64,000 nt of DNA, taken from NCBI GenBank assembly GCA_023053545.1, contig JAKZAN010000001.1, positions 4,670,565-4,734,564 of the forward strand, given 5' to 3'. How positions within the stretch are numbered: position 1 is the first letter of the stretch; each line of letters opens with the position of its first letter. The notes under the pieces were generated by a model. The model was not told where the DNA came from, did not search any database, and was given only the letters and a program-made list of their open reading frames with translations. The stretch comes from Lepidurus packardi (lineage: Eukaryota; Arthropoda; Branchiopoda; Notostraca; Triopsidae). This document shows, piece after piece, positions 40,086-51,992 of this stretch. A program made the position numbers and the translations under genes.

Positions 40086-40690
40086 TCTTAAAAGCAAGAA
40101 GACGCCCCCACGAAACAAGAAGCCAGTGCTGATCTCCTGAGCTCCCTCGAAGAATACCTTCAAGACTTGAAAGCCCTTTATCAAGAAATCGAAGACAATA
40201 TTACACTTGTGTGACCTCGAAGACGTCCTGAAAACTCATTTCGACGTCCTGAAAAAACTAAAGCAATCGTGGAATGGTCCCGACCAGTGACCAGTGATGA
40301 ATTGAATAGTTTCCTCGATCTTCATACTATCGTCGATTTGTGAAAGGTTTTGCTGACATTGCCAAGCCGCTATATAAACTAACCGAAAAGAATGTTCCCT
40401 TTGAGTGGTCCGTGTTATGTGAGGAAGCTCTTACAGATCCTAAACGGCTCCTTTCTTCAACTCCTGTACTCGCTTTTCCTGATCTGTCCAAAACACTTCT
40501 AGTGGACAGCAACGCCAGTAATATTGGGCTAGGAGCCGTGTTGTCACAAGAAATTGACGGTGTTGAACGGCCTATAGCATATGCAAGTCCATGCTTGATG
40601 AGACCAGAGAGTCGTTACTGTGTAACGCGGAAGGAGCTCCAGGCAGTTAAATTTGCTGTAATGCAATTTAGCCACTATCTCTTTTAGCAC
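40086..40690 (+). pseudogene. Ty3/gypsy fragment: gag start joined to RT end/RNase H
   Basis: It begins with gag-like LLSSLEEYLQDLKAL, then jumps to the RT connection (YYRRFVKGFADIAKPLYKL) and RNase H (ORF 40340-40687), with SKTLLVDSNASNIGLGAVL where the first catalytic Asp reads Asn, and KELQAVKFAVMQFSHYLF. Most of gag, protease and RT is deleted, so it is dead. It breaks into NOG1 sequence near 40720. Confidence 0.8.
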
Positions 40691-40734
40691 TTAGCTATTA
40701 TGCAAGCAAGCGGGAGAAGGAGTAGAAGGAGTAG

Positions 40735-41370
40735 TGGAAGTAAAGACAGACGTAAGGGCGGATTATTTATTGGTTTTCTGGTGTTCAATTTGGATTGTCT
40801 AGGCTTGTGAGCGTTGATTGCTAGCTCATCGTGTGGAAGGCAAGATGCGTAGCTAGAAGGTAGAAGGCGTCTTGAACCGTCTAAACGTAGGCGAACCCAG
40901 GCGAAAAGATAACGTTGTTCGTCCAGTTTGCATTCCGGACTCTGTTTCGCAGAAGAAAGCAGCTCAAGCTGAGAAGGAGAAAACAAAAAGGACGGGACGA
41001 GCTATCGAATTGGAACAAGGGGACGACCACATTGTGGATTACAGAAAGAATTATGACCTGCCATACGACTTCAAATACGACAAAATTCCAGAATTCTGAT
41101 AAAACAAAAACATTGCCGACTACATTGATCCGGATCTTATGGTGGTTAGTTTACCGTTTTATCTCCGGCCGGTTTTTTTACTTTGTTATTTAAAAAAAAA
41201 AAGAAATTGGAGCAGTTGGAAAAGGCTAACTGGGTAGTTTCGAAATCAGTTATGGCCCTTGAAATTAAATCTGGAAGGACTTGAGAAGAGAATACAAGTT
41301 TGCCTTGAAATAAACTTTGAAATGACTTTTTACTCGTTTATTACTGCTGATTTTGAGATGTTTTTGACTT
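40735..41370 (+). pseudogene. NOG1 fragment, copy 6
   Basis: Starts inside the TEEGVVEVKTD exon (GGAGTAGTGGAAGTAAAG) and otherwise equals copies 3 and 4, offset 16,447 from copy 3. Confidence 0.75.
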
Positions 41371-41726
41371 TCCTTCAGTTCCAAATGAGCTGTTTTGCTC
41401 CCTCCCCCCGTAATACGTACTTGCGTATTTGTTGTACCCATAGAGCGCTCCCTGTAATACGTACTTGCTTATTAGAAATAGACGAAAGAACAATGTCTGA
41501 ACCTTACAAATCGGACTTTCCGGATGCAAGGTCTACAAAACTTCTCTTAAAAGGTGCTCTCATCCATCCTATTCTTCAGAAGTAGCCCCTAATCACAACG
41601 CAGGGACCATCTCATTTTTACTCATACCCAAATCCTCCACATTTGGTGCCGTGACCAGGATGAGCCGCACAGAAACGAAGTCCATTGATTGAGTGAAGAT
41701 CAAATCCTCTCTACTTTCTCAACCCA
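41371..41726 (+). other. Gypsy leader region, copy
   Basis: As at 24931-25279. It ends at the hAT terminus. Confidence 0.45.
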
Positions 41727-42217
41727 CAGTGCCGTATCTCCGCCTAGGCAAACTAGGCAGCTGCCTAGGGGCCCCAGCCTCGAAGGGGGCCCCGGGCCAG
41801 GTGCCGAAGTACGTTGAGGGTACAAGACAAAGAAAAGAAAATGTCAATTTTTCCGTACGAAATATTAATTTATGTAATAGTATGTAAAATAACTGGAGAT
41901 CATTTTGGAGACTGTGAAAAAGTTATGTCTTATAGCCTCACCTACCGAGTGATTGGCGGAGTGGTTAAAGGGCAACAGCCTCGGGTATAGCGTATTGATA
42001 TTTGGATGGATTCTTATTGTACACATTATTCTAAAAACGGGAAAATTTGTTTAAAATTTTTCTGACTAGCCGTTCCTGAGTTATGGGCTTGCGAAGTTTT
42101 TTGCATTTTCCCGCCACGGGCGCGTGACGTAGATAGTGGAGGCGCGGCCCAGGAGCGCTTTGTTATTCACTGGCACTGTATAGACTTCTTCTGTGCTTCC
42201 TAAGTTTTAGTGAAAAA

Positions 42218-42658
42218 ATGGCAAGTAAGCTGCCATCAGAGTCGATTACTAAAAGTTCTGGTAACCAGTGTGCTGCTTACGGTTGTAAAAACTATGTTAC
42301 TGCTGGTGTAGGGATGTATAAATTCCCAAAAGATGCACAAAGAAGACGGCAATGGGTTTTGCAAGTACAAAGGACTAGGGCTGATTTTGTGGAAGCCCAA
42401 ATGAGCAAGTGGGTGTCTCTCTGTGGTGATCATTTCACCGAAGATCAATTCGACAGTAGTGTTGATCGACAGTTAGCAATGGGACTTAGGGCAAAACGTC
42501 GTGGTAGGAGTTTGTTGCCAACCGCTATCCCTACTAAGTTTGATAGGCCGGCTACTGTGTCTGGGGTGCGAAGTCCACCCAAACCTCGGAAAACCTCAGC
42601 TATTGAGAAAAGACAACGCCATAACGTAAATATACTCCAACGTTTGAAGACCAAATAG
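42218..42658 (+). CDS. THAP zinc-finger protein, copy 3
   Basis: Identical 146-codon THAP frame (CAAYGC .. CGDHF). Confidence 0.72.
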   Translation: MASKLPSESITKSSGNQCAAYGCKNYVTAGVGMYKFPKDAQRRRQWVLQVQRTRADFVEAQMSKWVSLCGDHFTEDQFDSSVDRQLAMGLRAKRRGRSLLPTAIPTKFDRPATVSGVRSPPKPRKTSAIEKRQRHNVNILQRLKTK

Positions 42659-42694
42659 GGTAATGACATATGCACGTTTTAGATTATCCAAGAA

Positions 42695-43075
42695 TTGCTG
42701 CTTCAAAGCGAAAGTACAAGTTCTGTCCCAACAGTTGCCACAAGCACTTGTACGTCAGACTCGGTGCCTGACTTAGTTTTTTCGGAGTCCACACACGCAA
42801 TTGATCTGGAAAACAATGAAGAAGAAGTGACTTTGGCCGAAGCTAACATGAAAGATTTCTCTTGTCAATTTTCCGGAGTTGAAATGGCAGACTTTTCTTG
42901 TCAGTTCTCCGGTATGACGACCCAAGACTTCTCTTGTCAGTTTCCTGAGGACGGGCTACTTTTGCCGGTAAATAGGATACCAATGCATATCAAACGTTCT
43001 AAATTGGAGAAACTATATGTAGGAAAAGAACCCGCTTCCAAGAAGCAGTACCTTTACCTCAGAAAACCTGAATAG
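42695..43075 (+). CDS. DFSCQF-repeat ORF, copy
   Basis: Same as 26248-26628 with one substitution (STPAI to STHAI). Confidence 0.5.
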   Translation: MLLQSESTSSVPTVATSTCTSDSVPDLVFSESTHAIDLENNEEEVTLAEANMKDFSCQFSGVEMADFSCQFSGMTTQDFSCQFPEDGLLLPVNRIPMHIKRSKLEKLYVGKEPASKKQYLYLRKPE

Positions 43076-44579
43076 TACCCTAACTGAACAGGGCTATCCC
43101 TTTGACGACGATGTAGATTTTGAACCGGACGACGAATACGAGGACACGGAATCGGACATTTCACCCGTGAAAGAGTAAATTATATTGATCCAAGAATGTA
43201 TTCTATATAAAGGCATTTACTTCTAGGGAACAAGCTAGCTCTCCAATTCCACCTTTTGATCAAAGAAACAAAGAACGCAAATTTATGGTTTTCGAGAGTC
43301 AGTTGCGAACTCTCTTTGATCTTTGTTTTTACTGCCGGGCAAAAAACACGCGGATCGATTTGAAACTCACAGGGAGTTGTCTCCTAGTTGAACAAAAATG
43401 CTTGGATTGCGACCGTAATTGGTAACTATCTGGTAGCAATTTTGAAATACGGTAACCTGCTGAACTATATTAGGTCGTGGAAGTCACAACCTTACATAAA
43501 GAGACATGCAGTAGGAAATATTCTGTTGTCGGCCGGAATTCTCACTTCTGGTCTGTCACCGAAGAAGGTTGTTCGCTTGACGAAATCGATTGTATGGAAA
43601 TGGAAAATATTGTTTATATATTTATATTATTTATTTATTTATATTTATTATTTATATTTATATATATTTTAAATATTGTTTTATATTTTAATATTGGAAA
43701 ATACACACGGTCAGCTGAGCGCCCAGGAAGCTTAGCCCTCCACTATCTACGTCATCAAGGCCACGTGACCGCGTTGGCCAATGGCAAAATATGTATCGTT
43801 TGAATTTTAGACTTCTTATTTTCTTTTTATCTAGGTTATGTTTTCGCGTATGATAAAAAGACCCATAAAGTTAGAAAATATATTTGTTACTCCTTTTAAT
43901 AAGACAAAATTGTTTTTTGGTGGCTATTGCCCTTTAAGGGCCCTAACTTTCGTTCTGTAGTTCACCAGTTCAAGTCCTGACACCAGGGCCGTCTTATCGC
44001 ATGGGCCAACTGGGCACGGGCCCAGGTCCCCACGAGGCTAGGGGGCCCATCCCGACCTGTTTAGGAGCCCATTTTGGACCTTGGCCCAGGGGCCCACGGA
44101 GTAATATATTTTCATGTAGGTTTAAGTGTAATTAGATTAGTTTGAGCTTGGTTAGGTTTGGTTTGGTTAGGTTATATTATGTTTAATTAGGTTAAGTTAG
44201 TTAGGTACTGTGTATTTATTATTTATTAGTCAGGTACTGTGTACCTGACTAATAAATAATGTATACTTTCTCCATAAAGGAAACGTCAACAGGCTGAAAG
44301 CCTACGACGTGATCAAATTTAAAAAAGAAGTTAGTCAGATTTTTGTAAGCCAGCGTAGGTTCTTTTCTCCGCTTTTCATAATTCGCGCTTCAATGAAGGT
44401 GGCAACACATTCTGAATCCCTCTGCAAACCACAGCTCTAGCATCTTACACAAGGATACGCGTGTTTTGGCTTGTCTACAGTAAGTTCAAAAGAAGAGATT
44501 AAGAGAAAATCGGTCCTTCGTAACATACCTAGAAGATTTAAGGAAAGCCGGTACCTTCGATCATTATGAGTCGAAAGCT

Positions 44580-45249
44580 ATGGGAAGAAGTGATGAACAG
44601 AATTACGCATACGATATGAAGAGGAAACGTAAGCGAAAAGTCCGGTTTGACGAAGTAAAGGAAAAGGGGGTCGAACTCTCCGAGACCGGCAGGGACAGAT
44701 TTAGAGTCACCGTCTTCAACGTCATTATTGACAGGTTGATTGCAGAACTACAGATACGTGGTTCTGCTTACGAGAATTTAAGTCAAAAGTTTGACTTTCT
44801 CACGAAGCTTCGTAATTTGGAATCTCAAGACATCCGTAATGGAGCACGGAACCTGCAAGCTTTCTATCCAGGGGATTTGGATGGTACATTGGAAAACGAG
44901 TGTCTACACCTGCGAGCTCATTTGTTTGTCGGCTGAGGCTAAATGGGGGAAAGAGTTATCGTCACTGGACGTATACAAGTACATTCTGGAAAAAGGCTTT
45001 TTGGATATTTACCCAAACGTGGGAATAGCGCTCCGGATGCTGTTATGTACACCGGGGTCAAATTGTTCGGCAGAACGGTCGTTTTCAACATTAAAGAGAG
45101 TAAAGAATTATGTAAGATTTACCACAGAAGAGAACAGACTTAATTCACTATCTGTGCTGTACATAGAGTCAGAAATAATGTCGTCTGTGGACTATAGTGA
45201 AGTCATCCGTTCCTTTGCAGAGAAGAAAGTTCGTCGCACGGCAATGTAA
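44580..45249 (+). pseudogene. hAT transposase C-terminal remnant, copy 2
   Basis: Same pair of frames as 28133-28802, with the hATC region intact in the second frame. Confidence 0.78.
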
Positions 45250-45466
45250 TCTTGTAATTATATGTAAATGTACAAATTATAATGTGAAAAAGTATAGTTG
45301 GTACTTGCTTATTTCATTTTTAAGTCTGCTTGCCAACTGTCTAAAGTCAAAGTTCGTTGAATAAATAAAAAATAAAAAGTAAAGTCAATTTTTTTGCTAC
45401 GTGCCAAAATGGGGGCCCCGACTCAGTTAACTGCCTAGGGGCCCTGGGTCGCTAAATCCGGCACTG

Positions 45467-47196
45467 CTCTTCTGGGGAGACCGGTTATGCTTCGGACGGA
45501 TAACATTTGCCGTGGCCTGGATGAAAACTTGCAAGGAACCAACTGGACAGACTTGGCGATGGCTGAACTTGTTTGAATCGTATCAGTTCACAATTGAACA
45601 GCGGCCTGGACCAAAGCGTGGGAATGCGGATGCACTCTCAAGAAGACCATGTTCACAATGTGGACGTCATGAAGGAGTGGACGAAGAAGAAAAGAATGCC
45701 ACATGGACCACAACGAGATGTCGTGTTAAATCATGTGGAATTGGCTAGTGACGGTAGCGTCGTAGTGTCCCAGGAAGAAGACGAGGAGATGAAAGTTATC
45801 AAGAGATGTTTACAAGAACTTTATAAACCGTGTCTGCAAGCTATGAGTCAGCCGTTGCGCAGCTACTGGGCCCAAAGGAAAAATGTGAGTCTTCGTGGTG
45901 GCGGGTTTTACGGCGAATGGATTTCGACAAACGGATCTCAGCACCTGCATCTTGTGCCTAAAGCAAAGCAAGAGGAAATCTTCAGAAGTTACCACGGTGG
46001 TAATTCTGGGGCTCATATGAGAAGTAAAAACATCTTAGAAAATTTGCGATCACGTTTGTATTGGCCCAAGATGCGGAACAATGTTGAAGGGTGGTGTAAA
46101 GGCTGCGTGACATGTGTGCAGCGAAATCCTCCATCCCAAAAGACTAGAGCGCCATTGAACCCTGTGCAACCTAGATTTCCAAGTGACATTGTAGCTATGG
46201 ATATACTGGGTCCTCTGCCTGAAACAGTAGATCATTATCGCTATAGTTTGGTTGTCGGGGATTTGTTCCCAAAGTGGGTGGAGGCATATCCTATTCCAGA
46301 TCAGGAAGCCACTACTATCGCCACCAAGCTCTATGGGGAATACATGAGAAGGTATGGAGTGCCGCTTCAGCTTCATTCCGAGCAAGATAGAAGTTTTGAA
46401 TCAAGAACTGTGAGCGAAATCTGCCGGTTGCTCAAAATCAAGAAAACTAGAACTACTCCATACCATCCGGAGAGTGAGGAATGTATTGAAAGGGCCAATA
46501 GGACGATTTTAGCAGGCCTCAGTAAACTCATCGACGAAGGTGATGAAACCTGTGTTGCCTAGTGTTTTACTTGCGTACCGGACGAGTGTTCAAAGTTCCT
46601 AGACTTTCACTCCTGCACGTTTACAATTTGGTAGACCGTTGTTCTTACCAGAAGATAGAGTTTTCGGTGGTGGTACCAGTTTCAACGTCTCAATACGCGG
46701 CAAAACTGGAGACAACTCTTCCTACCATTTTTGAACAAGCTCGAACACGGTTGGGATTTGCACAATGTTATCAGAAGATTTATTACGACAGCAAAACTTT
46801 AAACCAGGAAATCCAAATGGGGGACTCCGTTTGGCTCTTCAATCCTTCCCCGAAGAGAGGAAAGTTCCCCAAGTTTCACCGACCTTGGACGGTTATGAAA
46901 CGAATTTCGGATCAAGTTGTCCACATTAAAAACACCATTTCGGGTGCATATGAACAATTTAAAGAAGGGACACCATTAAGGCGAGTGACCATTATGCAAA
47001 GCCGGACTTTCGCTACCATTAAAGGTACCATTCCCGACAGGAAAAAAATAGACAAACGTTACACAATAAAATTTGTATTGAAGAAAATTCACTGAGAGGA
47101 TACAAAAAATCACCACACAAAAAATCACGATAATTTTCACGCAAAATACGGAAATTTCACTGAAACGAATAGCCAGACATCTTAGAACCCACATCA
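45467..47196 (+). pseudogene. Ty3/gypsy pol fragment, copy 2
   Basis: Integrase ORF 45573-46562 followed by 46562-47095, which overlaps the stop and holds the integrase C-terminal domain (GDSVWLFNPSPKRGKF, FHRPWTVMKRI). Unlike copy 1 this second frame has no TAA near the FEQARTRLGFA position. The tail ends KKIH-stop, earlier than in the 54.9-kb copy. RT and RNase H N-terminal parts are missing. Confidence 0.8.
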
Positions 47197-47199
47197 ATG

Positions 47200-48811
47200 C
47201 TACGGTTTAGAATTTTGAGCGATAGCTTGACCTACTCGAACGATTTGCCCAAGCTGGACGGTAAATTTAAAGTCCTTGGGGGCCTGAAAAATAAGGACCA
47301 TTGTAGAGGCAAAGTTAAACTCACCGAATACTTCACCTTTCTCCTGATGGAGACCCTCCCCGCCTGCACGTTCCTTGCGGAAGTAGTAGTCCGTCGTCTT
47401 GCGACGTCCAGCACGACAGTATGTTTCCAATTCCTACAATAAAAAGAAAAGAAAACTGTTAAGTCACTTTAAAAAACGCAAACTCGTCGACTAACTTACC
47501 GGGTCTTTATAGACGTATATGGAGCCGACATTGGTAGCTCCTACCGCTGTCATGCTGAACAAGCCGTACTGCCACTGGCCAAAGTAAACGGCTCGCTCGT
47601 TGAGGGCAAGTAAGCCGGGGACCCATTTGCAAACGCTTGGGTTCACACTAAACATTTCCTCTAAGATAATATTCCGGTTAGTAACACCCCTTGTTGTTCT
47701 CATGACGAATTACCTGGAAAATGTCGCCGCAATGAAATGTCCCAGTCAACGGGGGAATGAAACTCGATGGTAGTCCCCGGGCGCCAGATAGATGACACAG
47801 TAGTGGAGGCCGGAGGTTGGGGACCCTGTTGAGAGTTGCACCAGTTCAGAGGGTCCCAAAAACTGGCTCAGGGAGTAATACACCCCCTTCACCTGTCCCA
47901 ACAGTCCATTCGGTCCACTGCGCCCAAATGGAGGACTTTCCCATCGGCTGGTGACACCTGTTGTAGAAAACAAACAATATTTAGTACGAGAGACGAGTGC
48001 ATAAAAAACCCCATCAACTTACAATGCAGTCCGTAGTGTTGATAGGGCGTGCGCCTGGTTTAAGCGGCCGTCGAAAAAATTCGCCGATGCTGGAGTAGTC
48101 GGACAGGTTGTCCGATGCGGCTTCTTCGACGTTTACGCCAAACGTCCGCGCGTAGAACCCAAGGACCGGCTTCCTCATCCACCGAGGCAAACGGGTGTTG
48201 GCCAGTCGTCCCCAGGTGCGCGACAGGGTCGCCCAGGGCAAGCTGCGATAAGCACGTACCTGTTAACCAAGATAAAAGCATATTAGGTACTTGACTCACA
48301 TAGCAATTGCTACGCCAGATAGATACAGAAGATCGTATTAGTCAAAAGAAATCCCCTTAGGGGATTGTATTGATCTTACCTTAAAGTCTCGCGCACAGGC
48401 ATGCCACGAACGAGGCAAAGCGATCCGTGGAGCAGCGTCATCTGTTAAAGAAAACACAAGTCAAGTGTTAGGGAGACTGAACAAAAGGTCCCATAATATA
48501 TATCACAGAAAAATACGTACGTACAACAAACGTACATAGGAAACAACAACAGAAAAAAGCTGCTTAGGATTTCAGGAGAATTGGGCCATCCATGACCTCC
48601 AAATTACAACAAGACGATCAGGACTTCGTTCACAATTTTTTATGGGTATTTCTGGAAAATAAAAACCGATTAGGACTCGTGTTACAACTCTGTTGCTTTC
48701 TTATCGAAAGGGAAAAACCATAGCACTCGCGGTTGAAACTATTTGGCTAAGCTTCTTCTGAGACTAGATGTACTTGAATGGTAAACAAAAAGGCAAAAAA
48801 CGCTTACCCAT
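47200..48811 (-). pseudogene. PISD, frameshifted copy
   Basis: Same exon layout as the intact copies. In the central exon a one-base loss (in CCATTCGGTCC near 47908) and a one-base gain (in AAACTCGATGG near 47763) put about 130-140 nt, including the catalytic DYHRFH segment, out of frame. The Gly-Ser-Thr site reads Ala-Ser-Thr (FNFASTMV). The last two exons are most like the truncated 5.06-kb copy; the remainder is like the intact copies, so this is a recombinant. Confidence 0.82.
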
Positions 48812-49180
48812 GGTCCAGGCAACCCGTACGAAATGAGGAACCTTCTAAGGTTGAAAAACTGAGGGCACAATACACGAAAACTTTGGGAGAAAATGCAAAA
48901 GGCTCCTTCCTGGTTAACGATAGCAAGAAGACTTACCAAAACAAGTAACAACAATGAAAGTTATAGCGTCACTTGGCGTCACTTCCGGGGTGGCCAGTTC
49001 ATTGCGTCATTGGTTCCCGAACCCGCTTCCTTCGGGTTGCTATCCCCAGCATCAACGGTAGAGGATTGGACGAATAGGCGATATGTTGACGCCCTCTTTA
49101 CCGGTGTTTGGGCGACACTTGATTAATATGGCGGCAAAACAACTCCTGTATGACACCTATAAATAGTCCAAAAATATGAG
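48812..49180. promoter_or_regulatory. Divergent PISD/PLGRKT-like promoter region, copy
   Basis: Same as 32364-32734, short version. Confidence 0.4.
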
Positions 49181-49538
49181 TTCCCTGGTTTCACCGACTG
49201 TGGAAAAGAATACGGGGTAGAACCAGGAGTGCATGATAGAAATGGGTCGGGTGAACGTAAGCTTGGTTAATTTCTAGTTAAGTATTCATATTTTTATGTA
49301 TACTAATAACAGCTGGAAAGACAAATTCAGATGCAAAACCTGATGAGAGAACGCGTGGTAGCCACACAGATAGCTCGAGCATGAGAATAGCTATATTGGA
49401 TTGGAGTTTTTTCTATTGTGAGTGCATTAGGAAGGATTGATGGGTAACAAACTTCAAACTCTCTATACTAACATACTTACAGTGCTTGTACCTTTCATGT
49501 TTCTCACCTTCAAGTTATAAAAGGACCAGAAGACCTGG
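49181..49538 (+). pseudogene. PLGRKT-like fragment, copy 3
   Basis: Same three exon pieces and stops as at 32735-33091. Confidence 0.6.
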
Positions 49539-50400
49539 CCTACTATTGCCCTTATTTCTGAGCAATGCGGACACAGCCTTGAAGAACAGATTCATCTCTT
49601 TGAGAGCATCAAGCCACTATTTACTAAAGGTATATGCTTCATTATCCAGTGTGATATTTTTACTAATATTTGCTTTATTAGCCCATGCTTGTTACTTTCA
49701 GAAAGCGTTCGAGAATGATCATGTCCCAATTGTGCAAATGTCTACCGTCACCGAAGAAGGAGTAGTGGAAGTAAAGACAGACGTAAGGGCGGATTATTTA
49801 TTGGTTTTCTGGTGTTCAATTTGGATTGTCTAGGCTTGTGAGCGTTGATTGCTAGCGCATCGTGTGGAAGGCAAGATGCGTAGCTAGAAGGTAGAAAGCG
49901 TCTTGAACCGTCTAAACGTAGGCGAACCCAGGCGAAAAGATAACGTTGTTCGTCCAGTTTGCATTCCGGACTCTGTTTCGCAGAAGAAAGCAGCTCAAGC
50001 TGAGAAAGAGAAAACAAAAAGGACGGGACGAGCTATCGAATTGGAACAAGGGGACGACCACATTGTGGATTACAGAAAGAATTATGACCTGCCATACGAC
50101 TTCAAATACGACAAAATTCCAGAATTCTGATAAAACAAAAACATTGCCGACTACATTGATCCGGATCTTATGGTGGTTAGTTTACCGTTTTATCTCCGGC
50201 CGGTTTTTTTACTTTGTTATCTTAAAAAAAAAAGAAATTGGAGCAGTTGGAAAATGCTAACTGGGTAGTTTCGACATCATTTATGGCCCTTGAAATTAAA
50301 TCTGGAAGGACTTGAGAAGAGAATACAAGTTTCCCTTGAAATAAACTTTGAAATGACTTTTTACTCGTTTATTACTGCTGATTTTGAGATGTTTTTGACT
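49539..50400 (+). pseudogene. NOG1 fragment, copy 7
   Basis: Same exon pieces, stops and deletion as copies 3 and 4. Confidence 0.75.
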
Positions 50401-50925
50401 TTCCTTCAGTTCCAAATGAGCTGTTTTGCTCCCTCCCCCCGTAATACGTACTTGCGTATTTGTTGTACCCATAGAGCGCTCCCTGTAATACGTACTTGCT
50501 TATTAGAAATAGACGAAAGAACAATGTCTGAACCTTACAAATCGGACTTTCCGGATGCAAAGTCTACAAAACTTCTCTTAAAAGGTGCTCTCATCCATCC
50601 TATTCTTCAGAAGTAGCCCCTAATCACAACGCAGGGACCATCTTATTTTTACTCATACCCAAATCCTCCACATTTGGTGCCGTGACCAGGATGAGCCGCA
50701 CAGAAACGAAGTCCATTGATTGAGTGAAGATCAAATCCTCTCTACTTTCTCAACCCATCGTTAATACCTTCGAAACAATGAATAACCTTGAGCAAGAAGA
50801 CGCCCCCACGAAACAAGAAGCCACTGCTGATCTCCTGAGCTCCCTCGAAGAATACCTTCAAGACTTGAAAGTCCTTTATCAAGAAATCGAAGACAAGTGA
50901 CCTCGAAGACGTCCTGAAAACTCAT
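50401..50925 (+). pseudogene. Gypsy leader continuing into a gag-like start
   Basis: Here the leader is not interrupted by hAT. After TCTCAACCCA it continues TCGTTAATACC to an ATG near 50778 with NNLEQEDAPTKQEATADLL and SSLEEYLQDLKVLYQEIEDK. It breaks at about 50925 into unrelated sequence. It shows the ancestral sequence at the hAT left junction. Confidence 0.6.
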
Positions 50926-51992
50926 GTCAAAGTTTCATAACAATATTCCGAAAAGTTAGTGAAATAGTAAAAGTGAATGTCCTTTGAAATCGCATTTTGG
51001 CAAATTACACAAACACTACAAATTAAAAAGTCCTTCAGTTTTGAGAAATATTGAATTCCCCTCAGTAGAAAAATTATGCGTTTCCAGTTATTCCGTTGGG
51101 ATATAATCAAAGCTTGTTGTTGTAGTGAATTTGAGATCGAAAGTGAAGGTTGTTGCAAAATACTGATCCTCAATAATTTGGAATCTATTTTATTGGTTAC
51201 TTCCTTTGACTGATTCATGTCTAAAAGCTAAAATATTCAGTAACTTATTTTACATTCCAGAGTTTCACGCTGGGGCCAAGCAGGAAAAACTATTGCAAGA
51301 TGTAATTTAGCGATCAATGACCTATCGGCATCAAGATGATCATCAGCGTGCATTACACTTTTCAGCAGGGCCATAGCAGTTTAACATGGCAATTTTAACC
51401 CGGTCATCAACATTTCGAACGAAAGCCCAAAAGAGCAAGATCTTCGAAGGCTATTAGTTGACTAGAGCTAGAATATAAACAGTGATCGCTAAGACGAGCG
51501 ATAAGATGGGTGGTAACCTTGAGTGTAAAGCACGGTAATGGCAATTTTCTAGGAAAATAGTATTATTTAGTTCGGAATTTCTAAGTACACTTCTAAAGCT
51601 TGGAAATTGGATTATCCCTTCCATTGGTATTTTATACATAAAACGACGGTGTCAACCTTGACCATAAAGAATGGTAATGACAATTTTCTAAGAAAATATA
51701 ATTGTTTATTTCGCAATTTCTAAATACTTACACGTCTAGCGCATGCAAATTGGATTATCAGTTAAATTGGTATTCCCTCCCATTCTCAAGCGAACATAGG
51801 GAGGAAGTTCCTTAGCATAAGCTGACCTTTTCCCTTTACCCCATACTTTACCCTAATTATTGTGTGCAGACCTCTAGTGCGAGAAATTAGTCATAGGTGT
51901 ATATTTATTTGTAGCATTCTCAGGATATAGGGGTCTATGCCAGCGACATCTTTTGACGGAAAATAGTCAACTACTTACACCACACCGTGGCC
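50926..51992. other. Unrecognised non-coding sequence with an internal duplication
   Basis: No gene or transposon recognised; unique in the window. 51500-51625 and 51645-51770 are a diverged tandem repeat (GGTAATG.CAATTTTCTA.GAAAATA, AATTTCTAA.TAC, AAATTGGATTATC). It replaces the left part of the hAT/Kolobok segment found in other units and accounts for this unit being 8,304 bp instead of 9,031. Confidence 0.5.

Larger units (their letters stand above)
41727..45466 (+). mobile_element. hAT with nested Kolobok-like element, copy 2
   Basis: Same as 25280-29019 at a constant offset. The Kolobok-like part is 41969-43933 between TTAA sites, and the 20-bp-arm hairpin is at 44218-44260. There is no matching octamer at the outer ends. 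Confidence 0.85.
40735..49790. repeat. Array unit 3 (9.03 kb)
   Basis: Repeats unit 1 with an offset of 16,447 bp across NOG1, hAT/Kolobok, gypsy and PISD; sampled landmarks are identical or nearly so. Confidence 0.82.
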
